A program made the position numbers and the translations under genes. Below are positions 1-14,703 of a stretch of 64,000 nucleotides of DNA, one piece after another. Below the pieces are notes generated by a model, which had not been told where the DNA came from, did not search any database, and saw nothing but the letters and a program-made list of their open reading frames with translations. The stretch is from Ficedula albicollis (Eukaryota; Chordata; Aves; Passeriformes; Muscicapidae). Every line of letters starts with the position of its first letter. Position 1 is the first letter of the stretch. The DNA lies in contig NW_004775937.1 of the NCBI RefSeq assembly GCF_000247815.1, positions 198,671-262,670 of the forward strand, written 5' to 3'.

Positions 1-500
1 CACACACTTCAAGAAGGGGTGTGAGAGAATATTTAAAAAGTGGACCTGGGCTGTTGTAGTATCAGGTGATGGACTGTCAGCCAGATGTCCCCAGGCCAGC
101 TGTCAGCTCAGCAGCCCCAGATAAGTTATCAGCAGCATCCCTTAGTTCCTTTATTGGGTCCTTCACCTGCCTGCCACATCCTCACCTCACTCTCAGGATG
201 TTTGACTTCCACCAGTGATGAGTGGGGCTGGTCTCAGCATCATTCAACACTCAAAACACCAAAACACCCCCTTCTCCACTCACGACTCACCACTGGTAGT
301 GTGTTGTAAGAGTTGTTTTACCCCAAATCCAGGCAGAGCATCCTGCTAAAATTACTCCTCACACTCCTTTTTCCACTGGAGCACCTGAAGTGCTGGATGC
401 AGGTTGAAATACTTCTCACATGGTTTTCCCCCACTCACTCTGATTATATGGATGGAGAAGCATTTACAGAAGAGTTGGTTCTTTTGTTGTTTGGGGTGTC
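1..500. other. Intergenic sequence, no gene recognised
   Basis: Ordinary mixed-composition sequence leading up to the first homopolymer. Short open frames exist, but none resembles a known protein and none has exon-like boundaries. I see no repeat family here that I can name. Confidence 0.6.
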
Positions 501-523
501 TTTTTTTTTTTTTTTTTTTTTTT

Positions 524-1306
<783 letters not shown>

Positions 1307-1366
1307 ACCAGAACCCAAACTTTTGCAGAACCCCCTTCTCCTTTTTTTTTTTTTTTTTTTTTTTTT

Positions 1367-4300
1367 AATGGTCCTTATGAACTGAGAGTAACATTTCCAC
1401 CTTTGGAAAGCTGAGCCAGCTGGAGTGGTTGGATGCTGGGACAAGAAATAGTGCTGGTTTAATTACTTACAATGCTGTTGTCAATGTGCAAACAAGCTTT
1501 CTAACTGAAGAATGTCATAGCAGGAACAGGAAGCTGCTTGGCAGAATAAGAAATGGTATCTTAAGGACACTTGTGCTGCCTAAGGTAAAGCAAGTGTTGT
1601 AAGGTACAATAGAGACTTTGAAAAGCAGCATTGATTTGTTGTGATTATAATTCATATTTATGTCACTTCAGTTGTCAAAGACTCAGAAAAGCCTTACAAA
1701 CTTGAGTCATCCTGGATGACATCCAAACCTCCTACACACAACCTGTAAAAAATGGTCCTTTATAAATATATATCATAAATAACCTACCCATTTTCTGGAG
1801 TGACTGACTGATATTCTGTTGTTGTGTGTTGTAAGAGCCTTATGCATGGCAAATTATGTATCATTTGTTACTGTTTCCCTAGTAAGATCATAAAATCCTT
1901 GAAACAGGTAGGAGTCAGCTTCCTAATAACATACACACTACTGAGAAAACTAAGAAATTATTAGGAAGTTACTGCTATTCTAGTGCCTGGTGCATTACTC
2001 AGACATTCCTGTAGACTGGAATTCAACTTTTGTATATAAGCACTGAGTGAATATGAATGAAATATTCTGAAATACTTAAAACAACCCAGATCTGCCATTG
2101 AGCAGGGGACCTCCCAGGCAATTTCCCATCAGTGATTTCATGCGAAAAGTGGGAACCAGAAGCAAATCAAACTCTGAGAACCCTAAGAGCACTCAGCATT
2201 TACATTCTAACAGCTGTAGTAGAGGTTGACCAATACTTAAAAAGCACAATTTAGTTTTTGGATCAAAGCTGGAGGACTGTATGTTTTGCTATGTCTACCA
2301 TTCTTGGGAACACTGCTTTACCAGATGTTTTTTTAAAATCAGAAATAGAGGCTTTTCATGTTTCCCTGGTGCATACTGTGGAAGATAAACCTGTAACTTG
2401 AAATCATTTGAGATCTGACCTGTACAGGACCCAAGAGGGTGAGCTTTATATCCCTTTCTACTCCCTCATCGGGTACCACTCACTGCCAGCCCAGCTTGCC
2501 ACTAAAGGAATTTGGGTTGTTTAAACATCCTGAAGTTCGTGTTTGTTTTGCTGACATTCAGAGGGTGCTGTGTGTTCAAATGAAATATGGGATCTTGGTA
2601 AAACTCTAACATCCAACCTTATCAGCAGTGTACCAGTTTTCTCATTGGGGTTGTTTCTGGGTCTTCAAATTCTGAATAAAATGTGCTTTTACAGTATCTA
2701 ACACACAACTGATCCTCACAGCAGCTTATGAACTGCTGGATTCTTCTAAAAATCAGGCAAATATTTAACGGGGGAAGTGCCCTTTTTAGAACCGTGTTTG
2801 CACACCTACTACATTGCCATAATCTCCCCTTTAATTGCTGTGTATTTATTGGATTCTGACAAAGGGTTGCAAAACATGCCTCTGATGATTGCATACATTC
2901 AAACACATGTAGATAGCACTTGCCTTAAGCAATCGGTGCTGTGAAAGCAATCCTTATGTAAAAGGGGTGAAAAAACCCTGTAAACTGAAGAGGAGACAAT
3001 GTTCTGTCATCTTCAGAAACACAGTCAGCCAAGCAGTAACACCAACCATGCTAAAACAGTGGAAAAACCCCAAGCATTGTACGTCAGCATTCCAGCATCT
3101 TTCACAAACGGTTCTTGCAGCTTTGTGACAAGAAGACACAAGGCATCTATCTTCTCCCTATCTGCAACAATAAGATCATATGCCACTCGGGACATGTAAT
3201 TTATTTTTTTCTGTCCCACGTGCAGGAAATGTTTTCTCATGCACTAAAATGCTCTGAAATACACGTTACAGTGCTGTGCCAGTGAAAAACCTCATTGGTA
3301 TAGTATAATAATAGTGATAACTGAGGAGCAAGGTACGCCAGGGTAGATTCCTCTGCTGTATTTAGACATCTGGAAAAATGATTTGCACAGAGTCATCTAA
3401 ACAGTTGACTTGGTTGCCTTAATGGGTCATCATTCTTTTCTTTCTACGAGGAGGTCACCAGCATTCACAGATCACCCTGATGTAACCACTACTACTGGCA
3501 CCTGGGTCCCTCAGACAGCAGAAGGCATGAAGGAATTTAGTTATGCCAAGAGGGGAAGAATGAGGAGAAGGAGTGCAACACAAATTATAACTCAGGGATA
3601 AGGCGGCAGGAGTCACCAATGTGATTAAACAAAAGAATTCCTCAGCAAAAGAATGTTCAGGGACCTGCTTCTATCGCAAGTATTTGTTAGGACACTGGTG
3701 TGTCTCAAAGACTGATCAGTTCCAGTGCACAGTGGGTTCTGCCTGAAAGACCCATTAAATAACAATATTAGTGTGTGAGTGGCTGCCCAGCAATTCGGAC
3801 GTGTGTCCTCCTCTCTGCATGCCTGCACTGCCTCTTGCTTGAATTTAGCAATGAAGAAGATTAAAGCTGTCAGTTACATACAAGGGTTAAGAACTCCAAA
3901 AGGATTTATGATCTCTGTGCAGTCTCCAGGGAGAATAAGCAGACTGCTCCCTGCCAAAACACTCCTAAGCTGCCCTGCAGTGAGGAGCATTACAGGAAAA
4001 GTACCAGTTAGACAGGGGGAGGGGGAAGAGCTAAGGAATAGGGAAATGCAGCTGTCAGCATCTTACCTGCTGTGTGTCTTCCCCATTCTTACTTCACTGT
4101 ACTTCCTCTTTTCTTTCAGAAATGTGTTTAAATTGACTCAAATTTAATGCAAAGTTTAATTAAATCAAGTTGCAGAGTTCTAGTACATCCTCTGCTGCAT
4201 ATAGAATCTTCCTTAGAATAATGAACAGAAATAATGAACTGCTAAGAATAGTGAACTACTAATTAAGATGGCTCCTTTCTCAATTTGCTTATTCATTGCT

Positions 4301-7300
4301 TGAGCCAATATTAATAGTTTTCAACTGATGGATGAGACAATTATTATTGTTTCAGCATTCTCCTGCACAATAGTGTTTGTCAAACTGCAATGAAATGTTA
4401 CAGCATTTTAGTATCTGAAAATATATAAAAGTACCTGGAAATATAATTTGCTTTCAGCTTTTCTCCTTACTCTAGGTATTAATAAAAAAATCCCTCTGGA
4501 ATTAGCACAGGGCACACTCATGTCAAAACATAATCATATCATCTGCCCCTGCCTTTTGCACAAATCTACCAGTCAGCAGAGGTCTTTCAATCACTAATTT
4601 CTCAAAGTCATCGTGGAGGGGTTTTTGAGAGCACAGAAACCCCAGATGAGGAAAAAACCCCTGTGATTTGACTGCAGATCTGCAGCTGAGGCCAACTGCT
4701 CGTGAGCCGCAGCTGTGTGAAGCCTCCAGCTGGAAGAACACGCACCTCTGTAAATATCAAAACCATCCCTCAGCCGTAGCTCACCTCGCTGAGCAGTCCA
4801 CATTTCCACAGCTGCATCAGACTGTGGCAAAGGTGATGATAAAGGTTTACAAGAGCTTAAGCTCACCCACACGCTTAATCACGCGGTGCGCGTAATTTGG
4901 GCTGGCGTTTTCAAAAACTGCCCAGCTGGCACCGGGTCTGCGGCACGGGAGCGCGGTCAGGAGGGGTCAACATAACCTCGAGCGTGGGGCTTGGGGGGGT
5001 TGTTTTCCATTGCACAGCTTTCCCCCATCAGTGATGAAGAAGCAGAGTTTTTTTGCCAGCCCCAAAAAGAGAGGAAAACAAGCCAAGCAAGGGAGGGTTT
5101 CGCTCTCTGGCACAGGGAAGGGCCATGCTGACTGCAGCTGAGTAGCCTTTTCAAGCATAATGTTGCATGTCCTCACTTGTGTAGCAATTTATATCTTGTT
5201 TGCATAAGGTGTGTGAATGAGATGCATCTTTCCTGTGAAATGGGAGCATTTCTGAACAGTTATGTAATAAAGGTATTAGCGTGCCTGTCTGCAAGCATAA
5301 TGCCAAAGGAAAGGGAGAATTGTGGATGAAACTGGAAGAAAAATTAAAAGGCTTGAAGCTTCTCTATCACTCCATATCAAATTTTTGTACATATTTTGGT
5401 CATCTTTTGGACCTTTCCACATCATAAGACACTGGCAATAGGGAATGCAGTGGGGTGGAAATTGTGCACGAACAACCAAACTGTGCCTCTGAGCCCCAAG
5501 TACTGCCAAAGCTGCATGAGGAGGGCAAGAATTTGATACCTGTGTATATTAGATTGACTCCAAAACATACATTCTTAGTGTGTCCTCAGCGTGAAGTAAT
5601 CTTCTTATCATTTCATTGGGTGTTTTAATGAAATTAGCATCCATGTGTAACAATTCATGTGAGAAAAAAAACCCAGCAGATCACTTAGAGAAGCAGTTCT
5701 ACCTGGACTGTGCACTTCAGCACAGTTTGGGTTAAATTGGCTGCCAGAATGACTCATTGAACCTGGATCATTACATTGGAAAAGAGCTCTTCTGGAAGGA
5801 AATTAATGATCTGAAGCTACAATCTAGCAAGACCCAGGATACCAGTACCAGTTCCAAGCAAATAGGCGGCTTCTTTATGGAACACGTGTATTTTTGGATA
5901 GCACTAAGACAGTGCCATAAGGAACTGTAGGAGGAGAGCAGATTACAAGCCAGGATCTCAGAAAAAGTCAGAGGCAGGAAACAAGCAGAAGAAGCTGTGG
6001 GGAGCCTGTCTAGATCCAAAAGTCTCTTTGGGAAGACTGAAGTTAGAAACTGAGAAGATGCAGAAAGACAAGTTAATATATCTTCAAATTATATAATGCT
6101 TCTATTGTTATTCCCATCCCCTTCCATGCCACAGCAAACAACTTCATAGATCTTACATCTTTCCTTTTTTTTTTTTTTGGTCAGGAAATTAACTGAAGCA
6201 GCACTTCAGCACGCCTTTTTTTCCTTTTAGCTCCAGTGCTGAGCTCCTGTGTCAGTCTTGTCACTTCAACACCTGACTTGTTCCTTTTCCAGGCAGCACA
6301 GGACATTTTAGCCTTGTGTGAATCCTATTCCAGCCACATGGTTCCTCCTCCATGTGGCCCAGGAGCCCCAGGTAGATGGCTGACAGCAGTTCACAGCATT
6401 TTGTCTCTAGCCACTCTCTGAATATGTAAAAATTCAAAGCAAGAATAAATACAGTAAAACAACAAAAAAATTATCAGGAATATAGTTCCTTCCAGCACTT
6501 CACAAAAAACACAAAAAACAGTGTAAAACAAGGGGAAAAAAATCTTAATATTTCTTGTTTCCTCAAGTCTCAGGATTTTTTGCTTAAGTTTAGCAGTAGT
6601 CTCGTAGTCAGATTACAGTAATTCCTTGCAACCCCTGACAAATTTTTCTGAAGTTTTTCTGTTCTGAAATATGTAGTTTTCTAGGATTTCTCTCAACTAA
6701 TTTTACCTGATTAGAAGTTAGAAGTCTTCCTTAAAATCTAGGTGGCTTCTCCAATAGAAAGACAGGCACTTCCCATCTATCTTACATTTTTATCTTCAGG
6801 TGGCTGAATCATCCACTGGAGATGTTTATCTCTCTCCATTAGTGCACTGTGAGCATAGGCAGGTAATTTCAAATTGATGTTTAAATTTAAATGGTTAAAA
6901 TTCAAATTAACCAGTGAGTTAGTGAATAGATTGAAAAAACCCAAACATTGTGGACAAACACTCTTTAATAAAGGTATTTATCATTAACTACATTAATGTT
7001 CAGAGTATTTCAGAGTGCACTGACTAGACAATTTTTTTTTTTTCTGGTCAATATTAGGACCATTCTGCCTATGCTGGCAAGAGTAAGAAAGGGGAATGTA
7101 CTAATTTTTAAATCAAAGCCCTCTTTATTGGCAGTCCTCCATTTCAGAACCACAAGAGTAATTTTCCTATGTTGAGTTCTGACACTACATCCCCATGTTC
7201 CTTTGCTCCTATCCTAGGATGCTGTGTTGAATTATACTGAATTCTGATACTCTGCTGAAATGTACAGAAACCTTGACTTCCACAGGAATAACAGTTCTTA

Positions 7301-10300
7301 GGTGTCTTTACTCAGCTTTTCAGGATCAGGGGATGCTTTTGAAATCCCAGGTATTCGAGATGACCAGCAAACCTAGGAACAAATCCCACTGATTCTCAAC
7401 CTACTGTTTAAAATAATGGGGCTTTTTTCCTGTTTTCTAGGATTAGCTTTCTACCACAAAATCAGAGAATTATAATCACAGAATACCAACATCTTGTGCA
7501 GCATGTATTCAAGGGAGCCCTGGATGCATGGATGAAATTCCCAGAGGCATTCACGCATCAATGTAATACTTGGTCAACTTCCATCCTTCACACATTTTTT
7601 TATTTTTTTTTCTCCTGTGAATCATTACCTGAAAGCATTATTTTCTTACCAATAATGAAAAAAAAAAAGCAAACATTATTCGATCATGACCTTGACTCAC
7701 AACTTTGTCCAGGCAGCAAAGTGAAGTCTTGGGGCTACATAACTAAAATTGTAGACTGAAGGGACAGAACACTTCCATGGCTTGATCCCTGAAAAGAGAG
7801 AAGCACTGCAGCACTCAGGAAACGCCTGTCTTTCCCAGTTTTGCTTGTTTGTGTTATTTGGAGCTGTCTGCCATCCTGGTACTGAGTGACTTCATCTGAG
7901 AAACTTGCAACCCCTTACAGCCAAGTGTCAAAGAATGCAAACAGTAAGGCAGAGAGTGTGGAGGTTTAATATTTACTTAGTGTTTTAAAACAGAACATCT
8001 ATTCCAACATATGTAGGGGTTTAGATGCTGTGGGAAAAGCAGAGCTATCATCTGAGGAGCAGTGCCCCAGCTATTCTTATCCTGCAGCTTTCCCTCTTCT
8101 GCTTTTCAGTTTAATGAGATTTCACAAGCAATTCTGCTTCCACATCAATTTACACATTGCCATATCCTTGTCAGAGTAATTTTTTGTAATTTATTTTTTT
8201 GTCTGGAAAATTACTGAGAGGAGACATAATTGGAGGATGTAACTTCAAACACTTGCAGATTTGTATAAAGTTTGATAGATTCTTGTTTATGTTTCCCATG
8301 ACTTACAGAATTGGGAAACAGGCCCAAATCAATAAGTTAAGTATATGCACTGTGTAAATATGGCACATCCCAAGGAGAAGCATTGAGTGGGAGAGGACTG
8401 GGCACTAGGCAGGCTTTTGTTGATATTTTTCACATCGATATATCCTGAAAAAAAAGGATAATTATGTACGTGGCACTCCCTTGGCCTGTTTTTCAGAATC
8501 TAGAATACTAACATTTAGTAGGTTTTTAGTAGTAGTTAATCTGTTTGAGTACCGGTTTAGTCTTACATTATTCAAGATCCTGGCAACAGATATTCAGACA
8601 CTACTTTCTGAACCCATTCCTTTAAGTTCCAGGCTGTAGTTCAGAATAACCCAAGCCCAAAGCACCATCTCAGGCACTGGCATTTTGATATTTCTCTTGG
8701 AGCTAAGGTTCCTACACAGTACTTGGGAAAGCTGTTTCTCAAAAGAATGGCCTTTCAGGAGATAAAGTGAGCACAAGCTTGAAAGAAAAGCTTAGGAGAG
8801 GAGCTTATGACTAATCTGATTCAGCCAGCTGATAGGCACGTCTCTTTCTCAAGATAATCAGCCTCCAATCCTTTCCTGGTGGTAGTAATCATTCAAGAAG
8901 CTTACTTTGGACCTGCTAAAGCCCTGTACTTGTCATTCACTCCAGTGGCTTCCTCTTGTGTAGTCCTTAAATTCCAAGTGTTTTCTGCACCAGTCCTCTG
9001 CTGTCTCTCATTATTATGGATCTGTCTTGCCTGGTGACTGTTAAGTAATAGTTATCAGGCATGTTGTAAGAGAGCCAACGATAAGGAAAGACTGCCTGGG
9101 GCTCCTGTTGTGAATATTTCGGCTGTGGCACCCACATCAGTCTACCTCACGTATGGCTAGACTGAAAACTCCCGGGCAGTCCTAATCCTAACCTCAGTAA
9201 CAAGGTTATCCTGAGAGCCAGCAGCATCCAGCCCAGCCAACATCCAGGCTAAATCCACTGGAAGCTTGTGTCATCTGCCTTTGACCCCACAGAGCTCTTT
9301 TCTTTCAGCCTCTCCATATCTTTCCTGAGGTCCAGCCTTTGTGAATTCTTTGAGAGATGGTTTGTAACACCTGGTTTAATGAATTCTGCCTTTTCAGCCT
9401 AACTAAACAATCCACTCTGGGGGCCTTGCAAGATTTGAGGTTGGGTTTTCCCTAATGTTTTAGTCCTAGGGAGGCACACTGTGGTTTCTAAATATGAAAA
9501 GGCAGAACGAACAATGGTAGAGGAGAGTCATCTAAGTAATTCTGAGGTTTTGTGCTGGACCAAGATGGGAAAAACCCCATGAAATTGCTATCATAACTTT
9601 CACATCAGCCTTTCTTCATCTACTTACTAATGACTACAAAGTCAGCAGGAAGAGGTCCTTGCTTATCATTGTATAAAATTAAATACGTAGATATATATAT
9701 TGCTGCTTTTTTTTGGTGCTTTATATCTAAAGTATATTTGGAGCATCTCTGAGGTACATGATGTCCTGCTTGCAGCCAGACAGCCATAAGAAGATCAAGC
9801 AATTTATGCAAAACTGACATTCTGAGAACATTGCACCTCCTAAACATTAGCTTGAAAGCAATTTACCAGAGTACAAACCTGCATATCATCAAATAAGAAA
9901 GATCTTACTTCTTAATGTGGAAGTAAAGTTATAAGAAGATTAGGACAAACTCTAAATGATCAGCATCATTCTGTTCAACAGAGATCAGATTAATCCAAGT
10001 AAACTTCAAGGTAAAAAATGCTCTGCAGCACCTTGTGTGATGTGATGCCTCAGATCCACCTTGTTCATATCAAAATTTGAATGGTCATCCCAGGAAAGGG
10101 TCCCTGCAACAGGATTTTAAAACCTTCTCACTGCTGCTTAGGAAAGTTTTCTGAATATTTGCTTCACCTATCATTTAGTAGGGCTGATGGAGGCATGGGC
10201 CCTGCCCATGTGCATGGGGCGAGAATGGACAGGTGCTGCTTGCAAAGCAAAGACTGTGGCACAGGCACAGAAAAGCTGATCCTGGCAAAAGTCAGCTGGG

Positions 10301-13300
10301 GAATCACCTGACCAAGGGGGCAAGGCTCTAAGAACATTTTATTGTCATTATTGCTGTCAAAATATGAGTGTTGTTTCCAGCTCCCTGACTGCTGGGCATC
10401 TCCAGAATAGTTTAGTACCCTCAATATTGCTACACACACAGCTCTGTGAGCTCTCAGCCTAAGGGACATTCTTTTGTCTCTCTCTGTAAATATTTAATTA
10501 CTGGCTACAAGCATAACATCCAGTTGACATAAGCATGCACACATCCTGGTGTCTTCATTTCCATTACCTTACAGTCACACAATATTTGTGTGTATCAAGC
10601 TGTGTTAGAAATAATTTAAACATTATGCACCATGTAAAAATCACTGTGCATCATAATGCATATTTTCACAAAGATTCACACAATCATAAACTGATACTGT
10701 TTGATAATTAAAACTAAATTTAAATAATACTGTAAATGTATTGATAGGCATAAGAAAAATACTTTTTAAAACACCCTCTTAAAATTCAGAGCTCCATTTT
10801 ATTGAAATTGGAGTTACAGAAAAGTTATTCCCGCATTTTGAAATATAACAATGCATGAAAACACACTGCATTGTAACTCTAAGCTCTACTGTAGTATATA
10901 AGATTTTATGAAGACATTTCAAGTAAATTGTTCATATCTGGATCACAGCAATACAGCAAATCTAACCAAGATTCAAAACACAGCAGAATGAATATAAAAT
11001 CTCAACAATTCTGCCTGAGAGATATTTGTAAAGAAATTGTTTGTTTGGATGTAGGATAGCTTGTCCCACTTTTAACATTTTCAGTAGAAAACAAATAAAC
11101 TCAGGACTCGAAGGTGAAAAGAAATGTGAAAGCACTTATAATTTCATGACAATGTGGAAAAGAAGGCATCATATTTGGCTTTTTTAAAATAAAAATCACT
11201 GTTTCTGCAGAGAACCACTTAGTCTCCTGTGCACAAGCTCCTCCAGAAAATGCAAGCATTTCAGCACCAACAAATTCTATTCCTGACCAACAAAGCATCT
11301 AGACAATTTCAACAGAGTTTAAATTTGTATAAAAATTGTCAGTTTAAGTTTTGTGGCTCAAGCCAGCTGTTCTTTCGACAAAGAATTTCATGTCACATGA
11401 ATGTAAAAACCATAAATTAAACAGAAGCTGATATCTTTCACTTTTAATTTTAACCTTAGTCATGCAGCACTCAGTTCGAACTATTCTACTGAAATTAAGC
11501 TTTTGCTAACATAAGGGCTATATTTAAATTTTAATTTCAAAAAAATTCCAACCAACAGCATACTTCAATCCACTTCACAGAGAATGGTAGTTTTGTCTAA
11601 TGCAGATTTCTAGATTTTAACAATATAGAGGATACTGTTTAAATCTAAATTCCAACAAAACACACTGCAAACAAAGAAAAACGTGGTGTTCCTCAAAGTG
11701 CAAGTTGTCAAAGTACTTCATAGTTCTAATAATAGCTTTCTGGCATTAACAACCTAGAACACAAATGACATCCGCTGAATATTTGTTAATTGTGTTTTTG
11801 AATTGCTTATGGCTACACCAGAGGATATATTCCAGGCTCTGATTTCTATTAATAGATGCCTGCTGTGGAAAGCATAAACCTCCCTCTGTCCTATCCAACC
11901 TCTCCATGGCTAAGACAGCAAGTCCCCATCTTTTAGACCACCTACTCTCAATAAAATACAATAAGCTGCTGCTCTCCCATAAGATACAGGGAATATCCAC
12001 GTGGATGCACAATGTGCAGGTCTGTAGGTTCTGTGAAACTCTTTGTCAGCCCTTAAGAAACGCAGAAGTATAATTATTCTGAGCCAGCAGTTGTATTTAA
12101 TGCTTTCACAGACTCCAGCATTCTGTAATCCTTCAGGAATAGGTGAGGTTCAGTTCAAAGGGATGTTTATCGCAGTTATCTAAATGTATTGAGATTAGAC
12201 TCTACTGCAAATAGAATAAAGTGAACTTTCTTACTAGGCATCTATTAATTTCTCTTTTGATCACTCGGAAGCAATTCAAGTGCAATCAGAGCCCAAGCCA
12301 AAACCTGGAACTGTGGAGCTATGAAGTTTACACAATGTTTTGATAACAACTGTTGAATTTCAGAAAGTTCTGACAAAAACTCAGGTCTGCATTTTAGCTC
12401 TTCAGCTTTATTGAACTGAATGAATCTAAACAAGGGCCAAAGGTATGTAAGTTTTCTCCACAGTTTTGGTACCGTTCAAATCTAACTGCTAGTCCATATT
12501 AGAGGAGCACAAATAATCTGTCCCACCATCACTGTTAAATCCCACCCATGAGGAAGAAGATACCTGCTTCCACATGAGTGCTTCCAATAGAAAATACAAG
12601 ATTTATTTTTAAAAGTCAGAAGTTGTAAAGAGGGCAACATGATTTAATCCTGAAAATATTTTGGAATGACCTCCTCAGGAGATGTCAACAGCAACAAAAC
12701 CAGATATTCTAAAATTTTCAGTATTTATTAATAAAATATTATAGTGCCAGTAACATCATTAAATTAATTGCTCTTTTTGTATAACAAGGAGGTAGTCGTT
12801 TAAGAAGTACTACCCTGTTTTTCCAAAAATGTCCCTGAAAAGTACATACTCACTGCAGACACAAACATTTACATGTTGCAGCTTGTGGTACAGATAAAAA
12901 AAAAATCCATGAAAACATATTACGTAGGTATTGACAAGTTGGATAAGAATGCAAAGACTGATCCAGGAACATGTATCTGCTACTTTTGGCATGGAATAAG
13001 CCTGACATTACACCTGCCCCGGCTAGGTGAAAGATTGCCTAGATATGAAAAGGCAGAACAAACACCAACAATGACGCTTTCATGAGAGAGGCTGGAGAAC
13101 GTTGTGGTGTGAGGGTAGGGCAGACAGAAACGTCTGCTCAAAAGCTCTCCAAGGGCAGACAATCAAAGCTACTTAAACACCAGATGAGAGGAAGGCAGTG
13201 GGAAATCTACTGTTGTGGGTTTTATTGGACAAACACATATCCTGAATGTTATTGGGGCAGTCTTATCCCAAAGATACAGTCACGCACCTTCTGAAAAATT

Positions 13301-14650
13301 TGTTTTCCTTCCTCCTCACCCTCGCTCATTACTGTTCTCTCATGATCTGAGTCCATTGCACATTTTTCTCGGTCAAATCTGCCTCTCTGCATCACCTAGG
13401 GCTGTAATAACCCTACTGCTTCTTTTCAAGAGGGGAGAAAACATCAAGAAGGAACATGCACATGCTGCATCCAGAGGCAAAGGTTTTACTGTCCAGTGGG
13501 ACAATCCTGTGTGAAACAGCTCTCTTCTCACAGAACAGCTGACAAAAACCTCCCCTCTCCCCTCCTTGCCTGACAGCACTGATAATGCTGAGTTTTGATG
13601 CAAGCACTGATGTAACCTCTTTGGGTTGTGTGCCAGCTGCCTAATTTTGCAAATTTAAGACCAAAGCTCTCTAGAGCCAGCAGAAGGAGCTAGGACCCTC
13701 TGGAGGGAGGGCTGGAACAGCCAGGTAGGCTGACTGCCTTCTAGAAGTCCTCCCCCACACCAGCTCTTGGGAAGATGAGGTACCTCAGCTGAACAGAATA
13801 AATCATTTCACGTGATCTGATGCTTCTGTGCAGTAAAGGAAATTCATTTCCTCAGAGAATAGGACCGCAAAACTGAAGGGCTCCTAGAGTTAACCTTTAA
13901 CTGGAATGGCTAACCCAGTGCTTTGTCTGCCGAGGGCAGGCAAGTTCCTTGTGTTCCCATCCGAAGAGGACAAGGCGCTTTGGCACAGCCAGACTGTAGG
14001 ATGCTGGCAGTGGAAGACAGCTCTCATGGGAGCTCGGGAAGAGGGTGTTCTATTGCTGTCTTTGGGCAATTCCCATCCAGGCCAGTCCTGCAAAAGAGAA
14101 ATGAGGAATAAAAGCAGCACATTTATTCACAGAGAGTGGATTTTGCTGGCTAAAAGTCATGTTTCTGGTGGTGGCTTTGTAAGGTGGGGAGCAAAAGAAA
14201 GACCTGTCCCTAACTGACTATGGGGAGGGAGAGAGAGAAAGCAGGGGAAGAAAAAGAAGAGCCTTATCCTGGCAGGAAAAGAATGGTGAGAAGGAGAGGA
14301 AAGAATTTTCCCTGCATACTTTCCCAAGTAGGAACACCACTGAGGAAGCGTCTGATTTAGTTGTCTGAAGGTTGTTTGCATCCTTGAATCTTTGGCAGTA
14401 ATTTGACATACATAGTAGTTACTCCTATATTTACCAGCCAAGGAAAAAAAAAACCAAACCAAACAAAGCATAGGATTTCTTTTGCAAAGTTAGGAAGACA
14501 ACAAATGATTGAAACCAAATTAGTCACATGGCTTGTAGCATTTTAGGCAAATATATATGTGTACATAGGTAATTTTTTAACATTATACTATCTAAATCAG
14601 ACTGTCATCATTAATTTGTATTTAGCTAAAGAACCTCTGCTTTCCTGTAA
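1367..14650. other. Intergenic, gene-poor, no supported feature
   Basis: About 13.3 kb of AT-leaning single-copy sequence. I checked the longest open frames on both strands, including a 122-codon frame at 3779-4147 and a 101-codon frame at 10164-10469. None has a recognisable domain, signal peptide or membrane pattern, and none looks like a conserved exon. No tRNA, rRNA, CR1 tail or LTR was recognised. Regulatory elements could be present but cannot be seen from one sequence. Confidence 0.6.
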
Positions 14651-14703
14651 AATTAATTAATTAATTAATTAATTAATTAATTAATTAATTAAGTAAGTAA
14701 GTA
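14651..14703. repeat. (AATT)n / (AAGT)n compound microsatellite
   Basis: About ten tandem AATT units (14651-14690) pass directly into three AAGT units ending at 14703. The units are regular without interruptions. This is a simple tetranucleotide microsatellite and likely polymorphic in length. Confidence 0.95.

Noticed and set aside
3779..4147. 122-codon + strand frame in the upstream region
   Set aside because: No recognisable motif, no splice context and no second line of support.
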